DNA of 64,000 bases. Source: Diatrype stigma (lineage: Eukaryota; Ascomycota; Sordariomycetes; Xylariales; Diatrypaceae). The DNA is taken from the NCBI GenBank assembly GCA_022225965.2, contig JAKJXP020000074.1:62001-126000 (forward strand), written 5' to 3'. The position numbers were made by a program, and so were the translations under genes. Within the stretch, counting starts at the first letter, position 1, and each line of letters starts with the position of its first letter. This document shows positions 33,383 to 45,254 of the stretch, in pieces. Under the pieces are notes generated by a model that was given only the letters and a program-made list of their open reading frames with translations, did not search any database and was not told the DNA's origin.

Positions 33383-34547
33383 ATGGCGGGATACAATTGA
33401 GCCGGCGATCTCAGAAGTGAGAGATGACATGTTCATTTTATGTATCTGGGGCATTTCTGGTGTTTGGTTTGGTGACGAACCCTCTGCGTCAAAACAGGGG
33501 GCAATTCCAGATACGACTTGCCGCAAGGCTGATCGACGTCCCTCCCCGTCCCGGGTGGTCTCTTGACACGACGTAACGACATCAAATTTTCTCCTCTTCT
33601 CAGCAAGCACTCTGCTGCTATTTCACTACTATTCCTTTCTTAATCTTTCTCGACTGGGACGACATTGTTTATGGACACGTGGGTCCATGCAGACTGTGCG
33701 GCGGACGACTAGTAGCCGTCGAACGCTTTCTCTAGTCCATGGCTGAGGCCTTCATGATACCCTACGATCTTCGCACCCCCATGGACGTGCCGATGGTCAG
33801 GTCTCGACATCTGTTTAATCTGTATGAGGGGCTCGGTGGGACGGAACCTGCCGTTCGGTGTCTTTCTAATCATCACACGGTCTGCTCTTGACACGTACAG
33901 ACGAGGACCCGTCTTGGCCAAACCCATTCAATCTCTCTCACACACCTCTGGTGTGCCTTTCCCCTTCACTCATCCTCTAATCGATATCCGACATCCATCG
34001 ATATTCCACTGTATCTCTCGCTGCCCCCGATCGTTGGGAGGGAATCATCATCATGCATTGTGGGGGACCGGACTATTGCCTGGCTGACATAGGGAAAAGA
34101 CACTTGTGCCTCGGGAGGCGAGCCAGCCACTCGGTCGAGATGCCTTCTTTCACTACCCTATATCCCAGACAAAATCTTTTTGGTCTTTATCCCCACGAGT
34201 CTTCTCAATCTTCCAAGTGTCCTAGATGAAGAATATCTAGTAACTAGTAGAACGAGGAAACCTACAAAAGAAATATTTCAAGAGCATGATAGTCAGGGAA
34301 GCTATACTATAGCCTGATGCGTCAAACTATCTCATTGATCGTGATTGCAACGGAGGACCTCCGGAGAGCGGTGATAATCCCTGCTGTGTGTTGCCCTGCT
34401 GTGTGTTGTGTGCTGACGCCGGGCAAGTACACGACCCGTAGTCTTGTAGTGCGGCTATTTACGTACATGTATGTAAGTTATGTACAATACGCAGCACATG
34501 TATTCTTCGCAGCTTTACTGCTCTACGTAACATCTCCCCTTAGCCCT
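33383..34547. other. Intergenic, 1.2 kb, before the RIP block
   Basis: Contains the 3' region of the KH gene. ORFs at 33252-33566, 33824-34087 and 34317-34613 are shadows or random. GC is normal until about 34620, where composition falls sharply. No gene is seen. Confidence 0.5.
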
Positions 34548-34817
34548 TTATTCACCACCTTTAAAAAGAGATCTGATATCAGGGCTATAACAACTTTACT
34601 AACAGGGCTTTGACCCACTTTGCCAGCTATTAAGCCGCTGTTTTACATATTAATTCTTCCGCTAATGCAAATATTAAAATACCTATCTAAATTTAAAGAT
34701 TTTATATATAACAACCGAATTAATAATATTATTTTTAATATAAAGTTAATATCGTATTATTCTTAATTGCTTTAAAGCAGCAATTCGAAATATAGCAATT
34801 CGGGATTTAGCGGGACC

Positions 34818-34853
34818 CGGGCACCTAGCGCCCCTTATGCTAGCGCTCCTTAT
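34818..34853. repeat. 15-bp repeats interrupted by the gypsy insertion
   Basis: Two copies of TAGCGCYCCTTATG-like units lie directly left of the gypsy 5' LTR. Two RIP-altered copies (AGCGTTTTTTATG, TAACGCTTCTTATG) lie directly right of the 3' LTR at about 42939-42970. The retrotransposon therefore seems to have inserted into a short tandem array inside the small element. Confidence 0.6.
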
Positions 34854-35066
34854 GTATAAAGGTATGGCTTTCGCTTAAGGGGCTTATTATGTAAGCGGTA
34901 CGTAATCGGCGACTAAGCGCCGCATTAGGGGCTAAGGCCCATAAGGAAAATTCTATATATTTTTAAGAATTATAATTAAAAGTAATCTTATATATTTTTT
35001 TCTTAAAATAACTTCGTTTACGTTTAATTATTACGTTATTAGTTTTTAATTATTTATATTTTTATA
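34854..35066 (+). repeat. 5' LTR of the gypsy element
   Basis: 213 bp, starting GTATAAAGGTATGG and ending TTTTTATA. It aligns without gaps to 42720-42932, differing by C/T and G/A changes. The usual TG...CA ends are altered (GT or AT at the start; TA here but CA in the 3' copy), so the first base may be off by one. Confidence 0.85.
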
Positions 35067-35399
35067 ATTTTTTAATTTTTTATTCGATATTTAATGCAAT
35101 AATTAATATAAATAAAGCTAGCCGCAATTTTCGAAGCAAAACGGCCATAACGGACGATATAAAAAAAAATCCTTAACGTTAAATCGCCGCCGAATCGGGC
35201 GAAAAGCGGCGTACGAGCGACGAAAACGGAAAAGCGACATCCGTTACTTTACAAAACGAAAGAAAACCGTTAGCAACCGCCCAACATTAAAACGACAAAG
35301 GAAACCCGATACGCGAAAACTTCCTAAATTACGGAAATTCCGAAAGCATTTCCGTACGTGCAATCGGCAACTAGTCGTTGCCGGGTCGCATTATGAACG

Positions 35400-36420
35400 A
35401 CTTTATTTCCGTTATAAACCAGGAAATTATCCAATTATTAATCGAATTAAAGGCGAAACGTATTTAAAACGAGAAAAAACGAAACCTGCGTATCGAATAA
35501 ATCGCGAAAAATAAAATAAAACGAAAGAAATTAATTGCTTTCGTTATTACATAATATACGAACAAAACCTTACGAAACGATAAATTTCCGAAATACTTAG
35601 GCCGAATATTTAGCAAACGGTTTACGATATAAAAAAAAAAAAAAAAAATTATTTCCATTATCGAAACCAACGCCATCGAAAAATTAAAGCAAATTAAAGC
35701 AATATATATATATTAAATTACGGGCCATATAAAAAACGACTTTTAAGTTAAATAGCAATCGTATTACGATAACATAAAAAAAAGCGTTATTAAAACGGTA
35801 TTCGAGAATTTATGGTTTTTCGTTAAAAAAAAGCATATAAATTCCGAATACGTAATGCATACGTTTCGAAATGCGTTCGAAAACCTACGTTAAGGCAACG
35901 AATTATTAATAAAGTTTTTTATTATATAACGAATCCATTAAGCTAATATAAAAAGGCCGGAATTAGATTTTTAATAAAAAAATCCGCATTTAACGCATTA
36001 TTTTTATTACCGTTTATAACTTATATTAAAGACAAAAATGCTAAAATAAAAGGTTATATTAAAACAGCTTTTCGCCGTAATAACGGATATTAATCGGATT
36101 TAATAAGCTTAACGTAAAGGCCAGGTTTTAAAAATAAAGCAGCATAAAAATAAACGGCCGTATAATGGCGCTTTTTTAAAACCCAAAAAAAACAAAATGC
36201 TTAGCGTTAAAACGCTTAATGCTTAAAAAAAGCAAGGCAAAAGCGATTAATAAGGAAATTCCGAATGCCGAATAAATTCCGATCGTAATAAGTCGGTTCG
36301 GTAATAAAAATAAAAAGGGCTATTAGTAATATATTGGAACTGCGGAAAAAAAAGATACCGAATTATCGCTTATAGGAAAAAAAAGCGTTCGGAACTTCTA
36401 TTTCGACCAAAGGACGAAAG
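35400..36420 (+). pseudogene. gag-like region of the gypsy element
   Basis: Read through stops, the plus strand gives Lys/Arg-rich fragments. Near 36325-36370 is a zinc-knuckle relic (WNCGKK--YRI) where gag proteins carry C-x2-C-x4-H-x4-C. The position between the 5' LTR and pol fits gag, the nucleocapsid polyprotein. The limits are approximate and no frame is intact. Confidence 0.55.
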
Positions 36421-37092
36421 AACGCCGTCGGACGTATTCAGAACTATCCCTTTCGTAGCCGTTTAAAACCTTATTTAATACGACGATTCCAGTATTAACT
36501 TAAAATCGGAAAATAACTTATCGGAATAAGCGTTTACGTATAATTTATTTCGGCGGAACTTTTACATATAATCGATATAAGCCCGTCGTTTTAAAAGGCC
36601 GTAACCGTATTTTCGAAAAAAAGCGCGACGTTTATTACGATAAGGATTAACTTAAATATAAAGGCCTAAATTAATATAATAAGCCGGCGTTTTATTAAAA
36701 AAAAAAAGTTCCAATCGGTTGCCGTTACATAACCGAAATTATTAAGAATTAATGGCGCCTTTATTAAGTATTACGAAATATACGAATTCGATATAAAAAT
36801 AATAAATGCAATAAGAAAAAAACGAAGGTTCCATTAATTATTTTTTATAATCCGTCGCAATCGTAAAGCGTTTAATTTTTTTTTATTCCGTTTTAACATA
36901 AGGCGATTAAAAATAATGCTAAAAACGGTTATTTATTAATAAACGTTCGACAGTCCAAAGGAAATTAATAACAAGGAATTAACCGAATTTGTTTTCGTAA
37001 ATAAGCCGGTTTATTAAATAAATTTAATCGGATTCGAAAACGATCGAGACATTCTTAAATTCGGCGAAAATAACGCCGAAAAAACGGTCGTA

Positions 37093-40000
37093 TTGCCAAA
37101 TTACTTAAAGAACTTCGAAAATGTATATTTCGAAAAAAAAAACAAAAGCTTATTTAATTTTAAAACAAGCAAAATACGTTATCGACCTTATATTAAAATA
37201 ACCATTCCTTATTACGGATCCGATTTATTTTACGTCGAAATTTTAGCGAAAAGAATTCGAAGCGTATTTAAAGGAATATTTAATAATAAGGCGCATTTAA
37301 GAATTTAAGTTCGAAATTGCAGCCCCGGTGCTATTCGTTTTAAAAAAAAGGGACGCGTTTCGTTTATGCGTAAATTATAAGGCGTTAAATAAGATAACGA
37401 TTAAGAACCGTTATTTTTTACCCTTAATTTCGGAGATTATGGGCCGATTAAATTCCGTTAAGGTCTTTATTAAGCTTAATTTAAAAAACGCCTATTATAA
37501 GATTCGCATTAAAAAGGGCAACGAATAAAAAACCGCTTTTCGTATGCGTTACGGGTAATTTAAGTATATTATTATGCCGTTTAAATTAACGAATGCCCCG
37601 GTTATCTTTTAGGTTTATATATATAAGGCCCTAGCCGGATTAATGGATAAGATTTGCGTAATATATTTGGATAATATTGTTATTTTTTCGGAAAATAAAG
37701 AAAAACATGCGACGCATTTCCGATTAATTTACAAATGCTTACGAAAATATTAGTTATTTATAAAGCTATTTAAATACGAATTTTTCTAAAAGGAGATTTC
37801 GTTTTTAGGGTTTATTATAAATACCGACGGAATTAAAATAAATCCGAATAAAGTCGTCGTTATATAATAATGGCCGTATTTTAAATCGGTTTAAAATATT
37901 TAGGTATTTATGGGATTTATTAATTTTTATAAGAAGTTTATACCTAGTTATTTCAAAATTACCGCGCCGATTATAGCGCTTTTAAAAAAAGAGGCGCGGT
38001 AGCGAACTTTTTAATAACTAAACGAAGCAAAGGCGGCTTTTATAAAGCTATAAGGCGTTTTTTAATCGGCAATTATGCTCCGATATTAAAACCATATTAA
38101 AAAAACAAAAATAAAAACGAATGCATTCTTAAAGGCGATTTCCGGAATTTTGTTTTAATTATATAACAATAAATAAAAATCCGTTACTTTTTAATTATAA
38201 AAGCTTATAAATATTAAAACGCAATAAAGAACGGATTAATAGGAATTTTTGGTTATAATTAAAAATTTAAAGCATTGGCGTTATTTTCTAGAAGGAACCG
38301 AATAGGAATTTTCCGTATTTATAAATTATAAAGCTTTATAAGGGGTTATCGACGTTTCGGCGAAAAACTTTCGAAGCAGGTTAGTCCGTTAAATATATAA
38401 GTTATTTTAATTCGATTTTGATTTATAACATAAATCGGGAATTACGAATTTAATTAACGGATTTAGTCGGTAACCGGATTATATATTTGAACCGATTTAT
38501 TTCGACGACGTATTATTTATTTTAACGAAAAAGCTTTATTTTACGAAAAAGCTGCTAATCGAAATAAAGCAGGTACTGGCGAATTAAAATTATAGTTATT
38601 TCAATTATTCCAGAATTAAATAAATGTTTCGAGCAATATAAAATTCGTTAGCCGTAAAATTTCCGGCCGAATACCGAATAATCGCCGTTTAAATAGTAAC
38701 CGTAAAAACGAAAATTAAAGGAAATTTTTATTTAGTGCTATAATAAGAATAGGCCTTAAATGGCTAACGAATGTCGGAAAAATTTCATTACGTGGCCGTT
38801 TTAATGCGTGCCGTAAAGAAAGCATAAGAGACCGGTAAAAATAAAATTCTTAAGCGCTCGGGCTTTAAAGGGTCGGAATTTAAAAACGACTACGTAAACG
38901 CCGAAATATTATCGCAAAACGTTTTTCCCTTATTAACGGAAGCCTTAACGAAAAAGGAAAACGCTTAGGCATTAAAGGCGTTTCGACGATTTTACGAACA
39001 AATTAAGAAGCTGCAAAAAAAAAACCTAAATTTGCAGATCTTAACGGAAATCGCTTATTAATAACTTAATATTCAAAGCGGTTATCGTATAAATAAACAT
39101 AACGTTTTTTTTTTTAAAAATAAGCTAATAATTTCGGCGTAATTTGTTTTATAATAATAATTAATACATTAATATTACGACGATTCGAAAGCAAGTTATA
39201 TAGGAAATTAACAAACCATAAAGCTCTTAAGGCGGAAGTTTTATTAGGAAAATATAATAACCGATATCCGAACGTACGTCGAATTATATCCGACGTATTA
39301 AGGAATCATAAAGCTTAGGCATAAGCCGTACGAAACGTTATAATTCTTGTCGTTACCGAATTAGCCGTTTTAAAAAATTAGCATAAATTTTATTACGGGC
39401 CTTTTAATAAATTTAAGGAATAACGGAATTAATTATAACGTTATTTTAATTATCGTAAATCGATTTATGAAAATGGTATTATTTATATTTATATTAAAAA
39501 CGTTTATAGCCGTCGAATTAACGAAAATCCTATATCGAAAAATAAAATGTCGATTCGGATTATCCGAAAGCATCGTTAGCGATAGGAATAAATTATTAAT
39601 TAATAAGTTTTAAAAAAAGCTTTATAATGCGCGGAAAATTAAGCGCCGATTATTAACGGCGTATTATTTATAAACGGACGGCCAAATAAAGCGCATAAAC
39701 CAAAGCTTAAAAAAGTATTTTCGAAAGTATTGCGATATAAAGCAAAACAATTAGGCCAAAATTCTTTATAAAGCCGAATTTAGTTATAATAATTACCGCA
39801 ATGCATTTACGGAATATTTACCGTTTAAAGCATTATATGGCTATTATTTTCGCATAATAAAATAAATACTTAAGCAGTTATAGCTTTAAGTATAAAAAAT
39901 AAAAAAACGTTTAAATAAAACGAAAAAAATCCGGCAACGAATGCGCGCTTATTGGAAAAAGGCGACGGCGATTTAAAAAAAACATTACGACAAGCGTTAT

Positions 40001-40430
40001 ATATTTATGGAATTTAAAAAGGATTAAACGGTAACGTTATTTATAAAAAACTTTAGGTTTAAAAAAGGGGCAAAGCTGGTACCGACGTATATTCGGATAC
40101 GAGTCGCTAAACGAATGGAAATATAGGCGTATCGGATTAAGCTATTCGTAAAATATTAACGTATTTATAACGTATTTTCCGTATTTTTCTTGGAGTCGTA
40201 ATACGATTGCCGCGAAGGTTCCGAATAATCGGCGTTACTAAATTTCGAAAATAAATAAGAAAAGTAAATAATAAAGAATATCGTCCGTTATTGCGACGAT
40301 CGGAAACCGAAGGAATTTTTTATTAAGTAAAAAAAATGGCTTATTAAATATAATACTTAAAAATTAAGGGAATATTTTATTAACGCTTAATAAATACTGG
40401 CGCGTTACGAAAAAAAAATACGTAAAGCAT
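37093..40430 (+). pseudogene. gypsy pol: RT, RNase H, integrase, chromodomain
   Basis: The RT is clear at 37328-37528 (LCVNYKALNKITIKNRY and LPLISEIM-RL). The catalytic YLDD box reads YLDNIVIFSE at about 37654-37690, with Asp to Asn from a G-to-A change. LGFIINTDGI follows near 37805. The integrase core appears at about 39450-39840: RFMKMVLF, then CRFGLSESIVSDRN, and AEFSYNNYRNAFTEYLPFKALYGY in outline. A chromodomain lies at about 40330-40430 (VKKWLIKYNT--LREYFINA in outline). Many Trp and Gln codons have become stops. This polyprotein would have copied and integrated the element; it cannot do so now. Confidence 0.85.
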
Positions 40431-40493
40431 ATAAAAAATAAAACGACAAATAAAAATAATTAATTAATTCGGCTTTAAATACTTTAGCGGCCC

Positions 40494-40850
40494 CGATTCG
40501 TTATAAATCGAATAAAGTCCGTTTAAATACTTATAAAATATAAAGCCTTAAGCATTTTAACGGCTTAAATTTGTCGCAAATCGAATAAAACCCATTTGGA
40601 TATTTATAAAATATAAAGCCTTAGGCATTTTAGCGGCTTAAACTTATCGCAAATCGGGCGAAGCCCGTTTAGATATTTATAAAACAAAAAAAACCTTAAG
40701 CATTTTGGCGGTTTAGATTTGTTACAAATCGAACGGAATCCGTTTGGATATTTATAAAACAAAAAGAGCTTTAAGTATTTTAACGACTTAAATCCGTCGT
40801 AAATCGATCGAAAACCGTTTGGATATTTGCAAAATAACCGCAAAACAAAA
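40494..40850. repeat. ~75-bp tandem repeat, about four copies
   Basis: Units of 73-75 bp carry CGCAAATCG, CGTTTGGATATTTATAAAA and CCTTAAGCATTTTAACGGCTTAAA with scattered transitions. They lie just after the chromodomain. The last copies read through on the minus strand as a repeat around YKYPNGFRSIC. They may be a non-coding repeat in the 3' part of the retrotransposon. Confidence 0.75.
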
Positions 40851-41089
40851 CATTTTTTGCTTTATCGGATTTTCCGGCGACGATATGTAAATATAAAAGA
40901 AAGCATAAAAAAAAAAAAACGAAAATAAAAACAAAACGCCCCTTATAAAAAAAAAGGGGCCCAAATAATATTCGAATAATAAATAAACGCCAATTAAAAA
41001 TTAACCGTAATAAAAATTAAATCCATTATTTCCGGATTTAAAATTCGGCGTTTTATTAATAAGCCATGCGGAAAAAATAAGATTAATAC

Positions 41090-42000
41090 TTATTCGGAAT
41101 CGACCTTTATGCTTTCGATTTCCGTCGGCGTACCGTCGGAATCGATCCATGCGTTATCGTCGTTCTGGTCGGCGACGGGCGCGAAGGCGGCGACGGGCGC
41201 GAAATCGGCGGCAGGCGGAAGATTAGCGACAAACGAAGGGCTAGCGGAAAGCGAAGGGCTGGCGACCGGCAAAAAAGCAGCTAACGGCCGCGGAACCGGA
41301 ATTAGCGTAACCGAAAGGCCAAAACGAAAGCGACGGATCGAAATTAAAGCACCGGATCGACGACCGGACGTCGCAAAAGCGAAATAAAAACGGCTATTCC
41401 GAATCATAAAATCGCAAAAGGCCATTCCGTTAGCGATTATAATAGTAATAACTAGGTCGTTTTAAATAAAACGGCATATTATTTTATGCTTTTTTCGGAT
41501 TTAAAACGCCGATTTTATGCCGATCGAAAAGCGATAACGTTATATACGGTTTTTAATCCGTTATAGCGCCGTTTATAGCTTAATATAAACCACTTAATGG
41601 CGGTCGTACGATAACTGGATTGCTTTTAATCGGTAACGGGCGACGTCGGGATTTATAAATATTCCCGCGTTTTAATTCAGTTAATATTTAAATTATAGCG
41701 CCATTAATCGGCGCATAAATTGGGTTTCGGCGGCGATAATTGCTGTCCGTTCCTTTTTAAAAGCGCCGAAAACGACGCGTTTTTCCTTTAGGTACGCAGT
41801 TCGAAAAACGAAGCATATAGCTTTTAATAAAATTATATAACGATTCATTTCGTGGATCGCTTTTTGGCCGGCGTATAAACGAAGCGTAATCGTTAATATA
41901 ACCAAAAACGTTTTCGATTCGAAATTGGTATTTTCGGTAAACTTTAAAATGGCCTAAGCTATTTTTCGAAAGGCGATCGGTATTTAAGCGTTAATTAATA
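41090..42000 (-). pseudogene. Antisense accessory ORF in the gypsy 3' region
   Basis: The minus strand holds open pieces at 41905-41693 and 41425-41090, joined in one frame through a few TAA/TAG codons that are C-to-T versions of Gln codons. The first piece includes YLKEKRVVFGAFKKERTAII. The second begins MAFCDFMIRNSRF and ends in an acidic tail after a Pro/Ala/Val-rich stretch. Coding-like amino acid composition persists over about 900 bp, more than expected by chance in such AT-rich DNA. It is antisense to gag-pol and lies between the chromodomain and the 3' LTR. I do not recognise the protein. It could be an element-borne accessory gene or a captured host fragment. Confidence 0.5.
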
Positions 42001-42719
42001 AGCAATCGAATAAATAAAAAATTAATACTTATTGCTAGGCATTTTTTACGGTTTTGCCGGTAATAAACGTAAATTAAACCGTCGCTAATAATAAGCGACG
42101 TTACGTAACGGATTTAAGCATTTAAATAAAAAAGCCTTATATAATGGCGGCACGATTTGCCGAATTTGCGTCGATCGAATTATATATCGCCGTTATTAAC
42201 GAACGCGTAATTGTTTTCTTAATTAAAGGAATTATCGAATAGCCATAGGCTTAGGATTTTCTTATAAAACGACATTTCGGCGGCAAATAAGAAATAACGA
42301 AATGGCGATTAAATAAAGATAAACGAATAACAAAAAACGAAAAAAAACGATAACGAAAATAAAAGCGTAATAATAAATGAAACAAAAAACTAAGCGGCAA
42401 AAAGGCGGCAACGATATTGCAATTGCTATTATATTAAAACCTAATAAAAAGAAAAGAAAAAAACGTATAAGCAAGAGGGAATTATAAACCTATTAAGGAT
42501 AAATTATCGAATAACCGGCAATTAAATACCTATTAAAATACGGATATCCGGTAACCCTAAAAATAACTTATTATTAAGGCGGCGCGTATATGTTATTAAA
42601 GCGGCAACTAAACGCCGCTAAATCCTAAAAATTACCGGCTTATGAGCTTAAATTAGGAGCAAGCATTTAAAACGGGCAAGCAAATTATTAAAAACTAGCA
42701 GCCGGAAAAAGAAAAAACA

Positions 42720-42932
42720 ATATAAAGGTATGGCTTTTATTTAAGGGGCTTATTACGTAAACGGTACGTAATCGGCGACCAAATGCCGCATTAAGGGCTA
42801 AGGCTTATAAAAAAAACTTTACATATTTTTAAGAATTATAGCTAAAAGTAATTTTATATATCTTTTTTTTGGAATAACTTTGCTTACGTTTAGCTATTAC
42901 GTTATTAATTCTTAGCCATTTATATTTTTACA
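42720..42932 (+). repeat. 3' LTR of the gypsy element
   Basis: 213 bp, starting ATATAAAGGTATGG and ending TTTTTACA. It follows a purine-rich tract and is followed by the target-site repeat TTAT. Partner of 34854-35066. Confidence 0.85.
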
Positions 42933-43192
42933 TTATACCAGCGTTTTTTATGTTAACGCTTCTTATGCTTATATCTTTTGTATTAGTATTATGTCGGTAT
43001 TATGGTAATATATAGAATATGTAAAATAACGATATAATTATAGGTATAAATTATGGATAGTTTTAATAAGGGGCTACATAAGTAGGCCTTACGTATTTAC
43101 CGCTGGTCTAACAATTAGCAAAGTGGGTAATAGCCCTGTTAGTCATTCCGGTATAGCCCTAATATCAGATCTCTTTAAAAATAGTGGATCGA

Positions 43193-44060
43193 TCCTTAAA
43201 CCCACAAGCCATAAAACCCCTCAGGGTCCTACTTATATACATACATAGTACTGGCAGACTGGGTAGCTTGAGTCTGAAAACGTTTACCAAGGTTATCGGG
43301 ATTGTCGATAAAAAGCCAATATGCACAGTAGGGGCCTACATATGTACCTAGGTACCTAGGTAGTATGTATATGGAGGCAACCGGGATGATGTTTGTGGTA
43401 ATTGGGCATCGAACGTCACATAGTAAGTTAGACTCGGCCTGGACGAGCTACCTAGGCACCTACAGGCAGGTAGGTGCATACGGTAGTTATGTATGTACCT
43501 ACATACATGTACATTCTAGACCAGCTAAACTACCTACACGACCTACCTAAGGTTCCATCAGAAACTCACCGCCTACTCTAATTGCCTAGTGCCCGTAGTT
43601 CATGCGGCCGGAGTGCTTAACCGCGAGATTCTGCCGCATGATTAGTTCATACCTTCATTGTCGACAATCTGTCATCAGCGTCGATGAGCTCGTCAGCCCG
43701 CATCATACTGGGGTTCATACCTATTTCGCAGTGGAAATTTCGATATTGATCTGTCCTTGCCAATGCCAGATGCCATTCCCCGTTGATCATTCTGTATATT
43801 ACCTCTCACCCTCGCCCTCACTCTCATTCAGCAAACTTCGGTTTCTTCCCGGCTAGCGTATCGGAATTTCCTTGTACCATACAATGGGATCGTCGATGTA
43901 TCTGGATTGAAACCAACGATTAAGTATCTAGGTAGCTTTCGAACTTTATCTATCTACCTCGAAGGAACAACTGCATACATATACACACGTAATACTCATA
44001 ATAAGACACGCCCTTGATTTCTTCCTTCTTCCTTCATCTCCAAAGGACGAAACAGACAAA
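43193..44060. other. Intergenic, 870 bp, upstream of HUT1
   Basis: Normal GC returns at about 43200. A dense run of TACCTAGGTACC words lies at 43341-43365 and 43440-43560. It holds the HUT1 promoter and 5' UTR. ORFs 43365-43550 and 43602-43856 look random. Confidence 0.5.
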
Positions 44061-45203
44061 ATGGCCCGCATGAAATCCAAACCCATCGAACGCCAACCTT
44101 CCAGCGAATACACCGCCGGCCAACCCAAAACGCCCCTCAAGTCAAGAGAAGACAGCAGCATGGCGCAACAACAACCACAGCAATCCAACGGCAACCTCTT
44201 CAAGGCCGAAACTGTAACTGCGCCGACGCCGCCATTCCATGGAGAGGAGAAGGAAGCCGGCCTCCCGCAGCTCGTCATCGCCGTCGCGGGCATCTACGCG
44301 TCCTTCCTGACGTGGGCGTACCTGCAGGAGAAGCTGACGACGACGCCGCACGTCGCCGTCGACAGTAGCGACGGCTCGCTCGCGACGGAGCGCTTCAAGT
44401 ACCCGGTGTTCCTCAACACGATCCAGTCGGTGTTCGCGGCGCTGACGGGGCTCGTGTACCTGTGGGGCAGCACGCCGCGCGGGGCGGCCGCCATGCCGCC
44501 CGTGATCCCGTCGCGCCGGATCCTCGCCCCGCTGCTGCTGGTGGCGCTGACCAGCGCGCTCGCCAGCCCCTTCGGCTACGCCTCCCTCGCCCACCTCGAC
44601 TACATCACCTTCCTGCTGGCCAAGAGCTGCAAGCTGCTGCCCGTCATGCTGCTGCACGTCACGCTGTTCCGCCGCCGCTACCCCCTGTACAAGTACCTGG
44701 TGGTGGCGGCCGTCACGGCCGGCGTCGCCGTCTTCACCCTGCACTCCGGCGGCAGCGGCAAGGGCGGCAGCAAGAAGCACCACGCCGCCGGTGGGGCAGG
44801 GGCGGCGGGAGCGGAGGAGCGCAACACGGCCTGGGGCCTGCTGCTGCTGGGCATCAACCTCCTGTTCGACGGCCTGACCAACAGCACGCAGGACTACGTC
44901 TTCGGCGCCTTCCAGCCCTACTCGGGCCCCCAGATGATGTGCGCCAACAACCTGATGTCCTCGGCCGTCACGGCCGCCTACCTCGTCCTCAGCCCCTGGC
45001 TCGCCCGCACCGGCCTCGGCGCCTGGCTCGGCATGGACGCCGTGGGCGATGGCGCCGCGGCGGCGGGGGGCGAGCTCGCCGAGGCACTCGCGTTCATGCG
45101 CCGCCACCCCGCCGTCTGGCGCGATCTGCTGGGCTTCGCGGCGTGCGGGGCTGTCGGGCAGGTTTTCATCTGTACGTTTATACTATTTCTTCCCTTTCGA
45201 TTT

Positions 45204-45254
<51 letters not shown>

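Larger units (their letters stand above)
34854..42932 (+). mobile_element. Ty3/gypsy chromodomain retrotransposon, complete but RIP-dead
   Basis: Two 213-bp LTRs (34854-35066, 42720-42932) bound an 8.1-kb element flanked by the 4-bp repeat TTAT (34850-34853, 42933-42936). A purine tract, GGAAAAAGAAAAAA, stands just before the 3' LTR. In order on the plus strand are a gag-like region with a CCHC-type relic (NCGKK about 36330), a reverse transcriptase (37.3-37.9 kb), RNase H (about 38.0-38.5 kb), an integrase (about 39.2-40.1 kb) and a chromodomain (about 40.3-40.43 kb). RT before integrase defines Ty3/gypsy, and the chromodomain points to the chromovirus branch. Stop codons throughout, and TT/AA-biased composition, show RIP. 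The LTRs differ almost only by transitions. Confidence 0.92.
34548..43192. mobile_element. Small inverted-repeat element split by a retrotransposon
   Basis: About 85-100 bp at the left (34548-34646) are the reverse complement of the right (about 43093-43192). The shared words include AAGAGATCTGATAT, AGGGCTATA, ACTAACAGGGCT and ACCCACTTTGC, with mostly transition differences. Removing the 8.1-kb gypsy element between 34854 and 42932 leaves only about 540 bp. So the original was a short MITE-like element with long inverted repeats and no ORF. It shares no sequence with the MITE at 180-676. The outer ends and target duplication could not be fixed. Confidence 0.75.

Noticed and set aside
40494..40850. 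Could be a CRISPR-like array
   Set aside because: Units are contiguous tandem repeats without unique spacers, in a eukaryotic retrotransposon.
41109..41387. 92-codon plus-strand ORF in the gypsy 3' region
   Set aside because: It is the complement of the better supported minus-strand frame and is Ala/Gly-rich by composition.
44142..45107. 321-codon minus-strand ORF over HUT1
   Set aside because: Antisense shadow caused by high-GC third positions. The plus strand matches a known transporter along its whole length.
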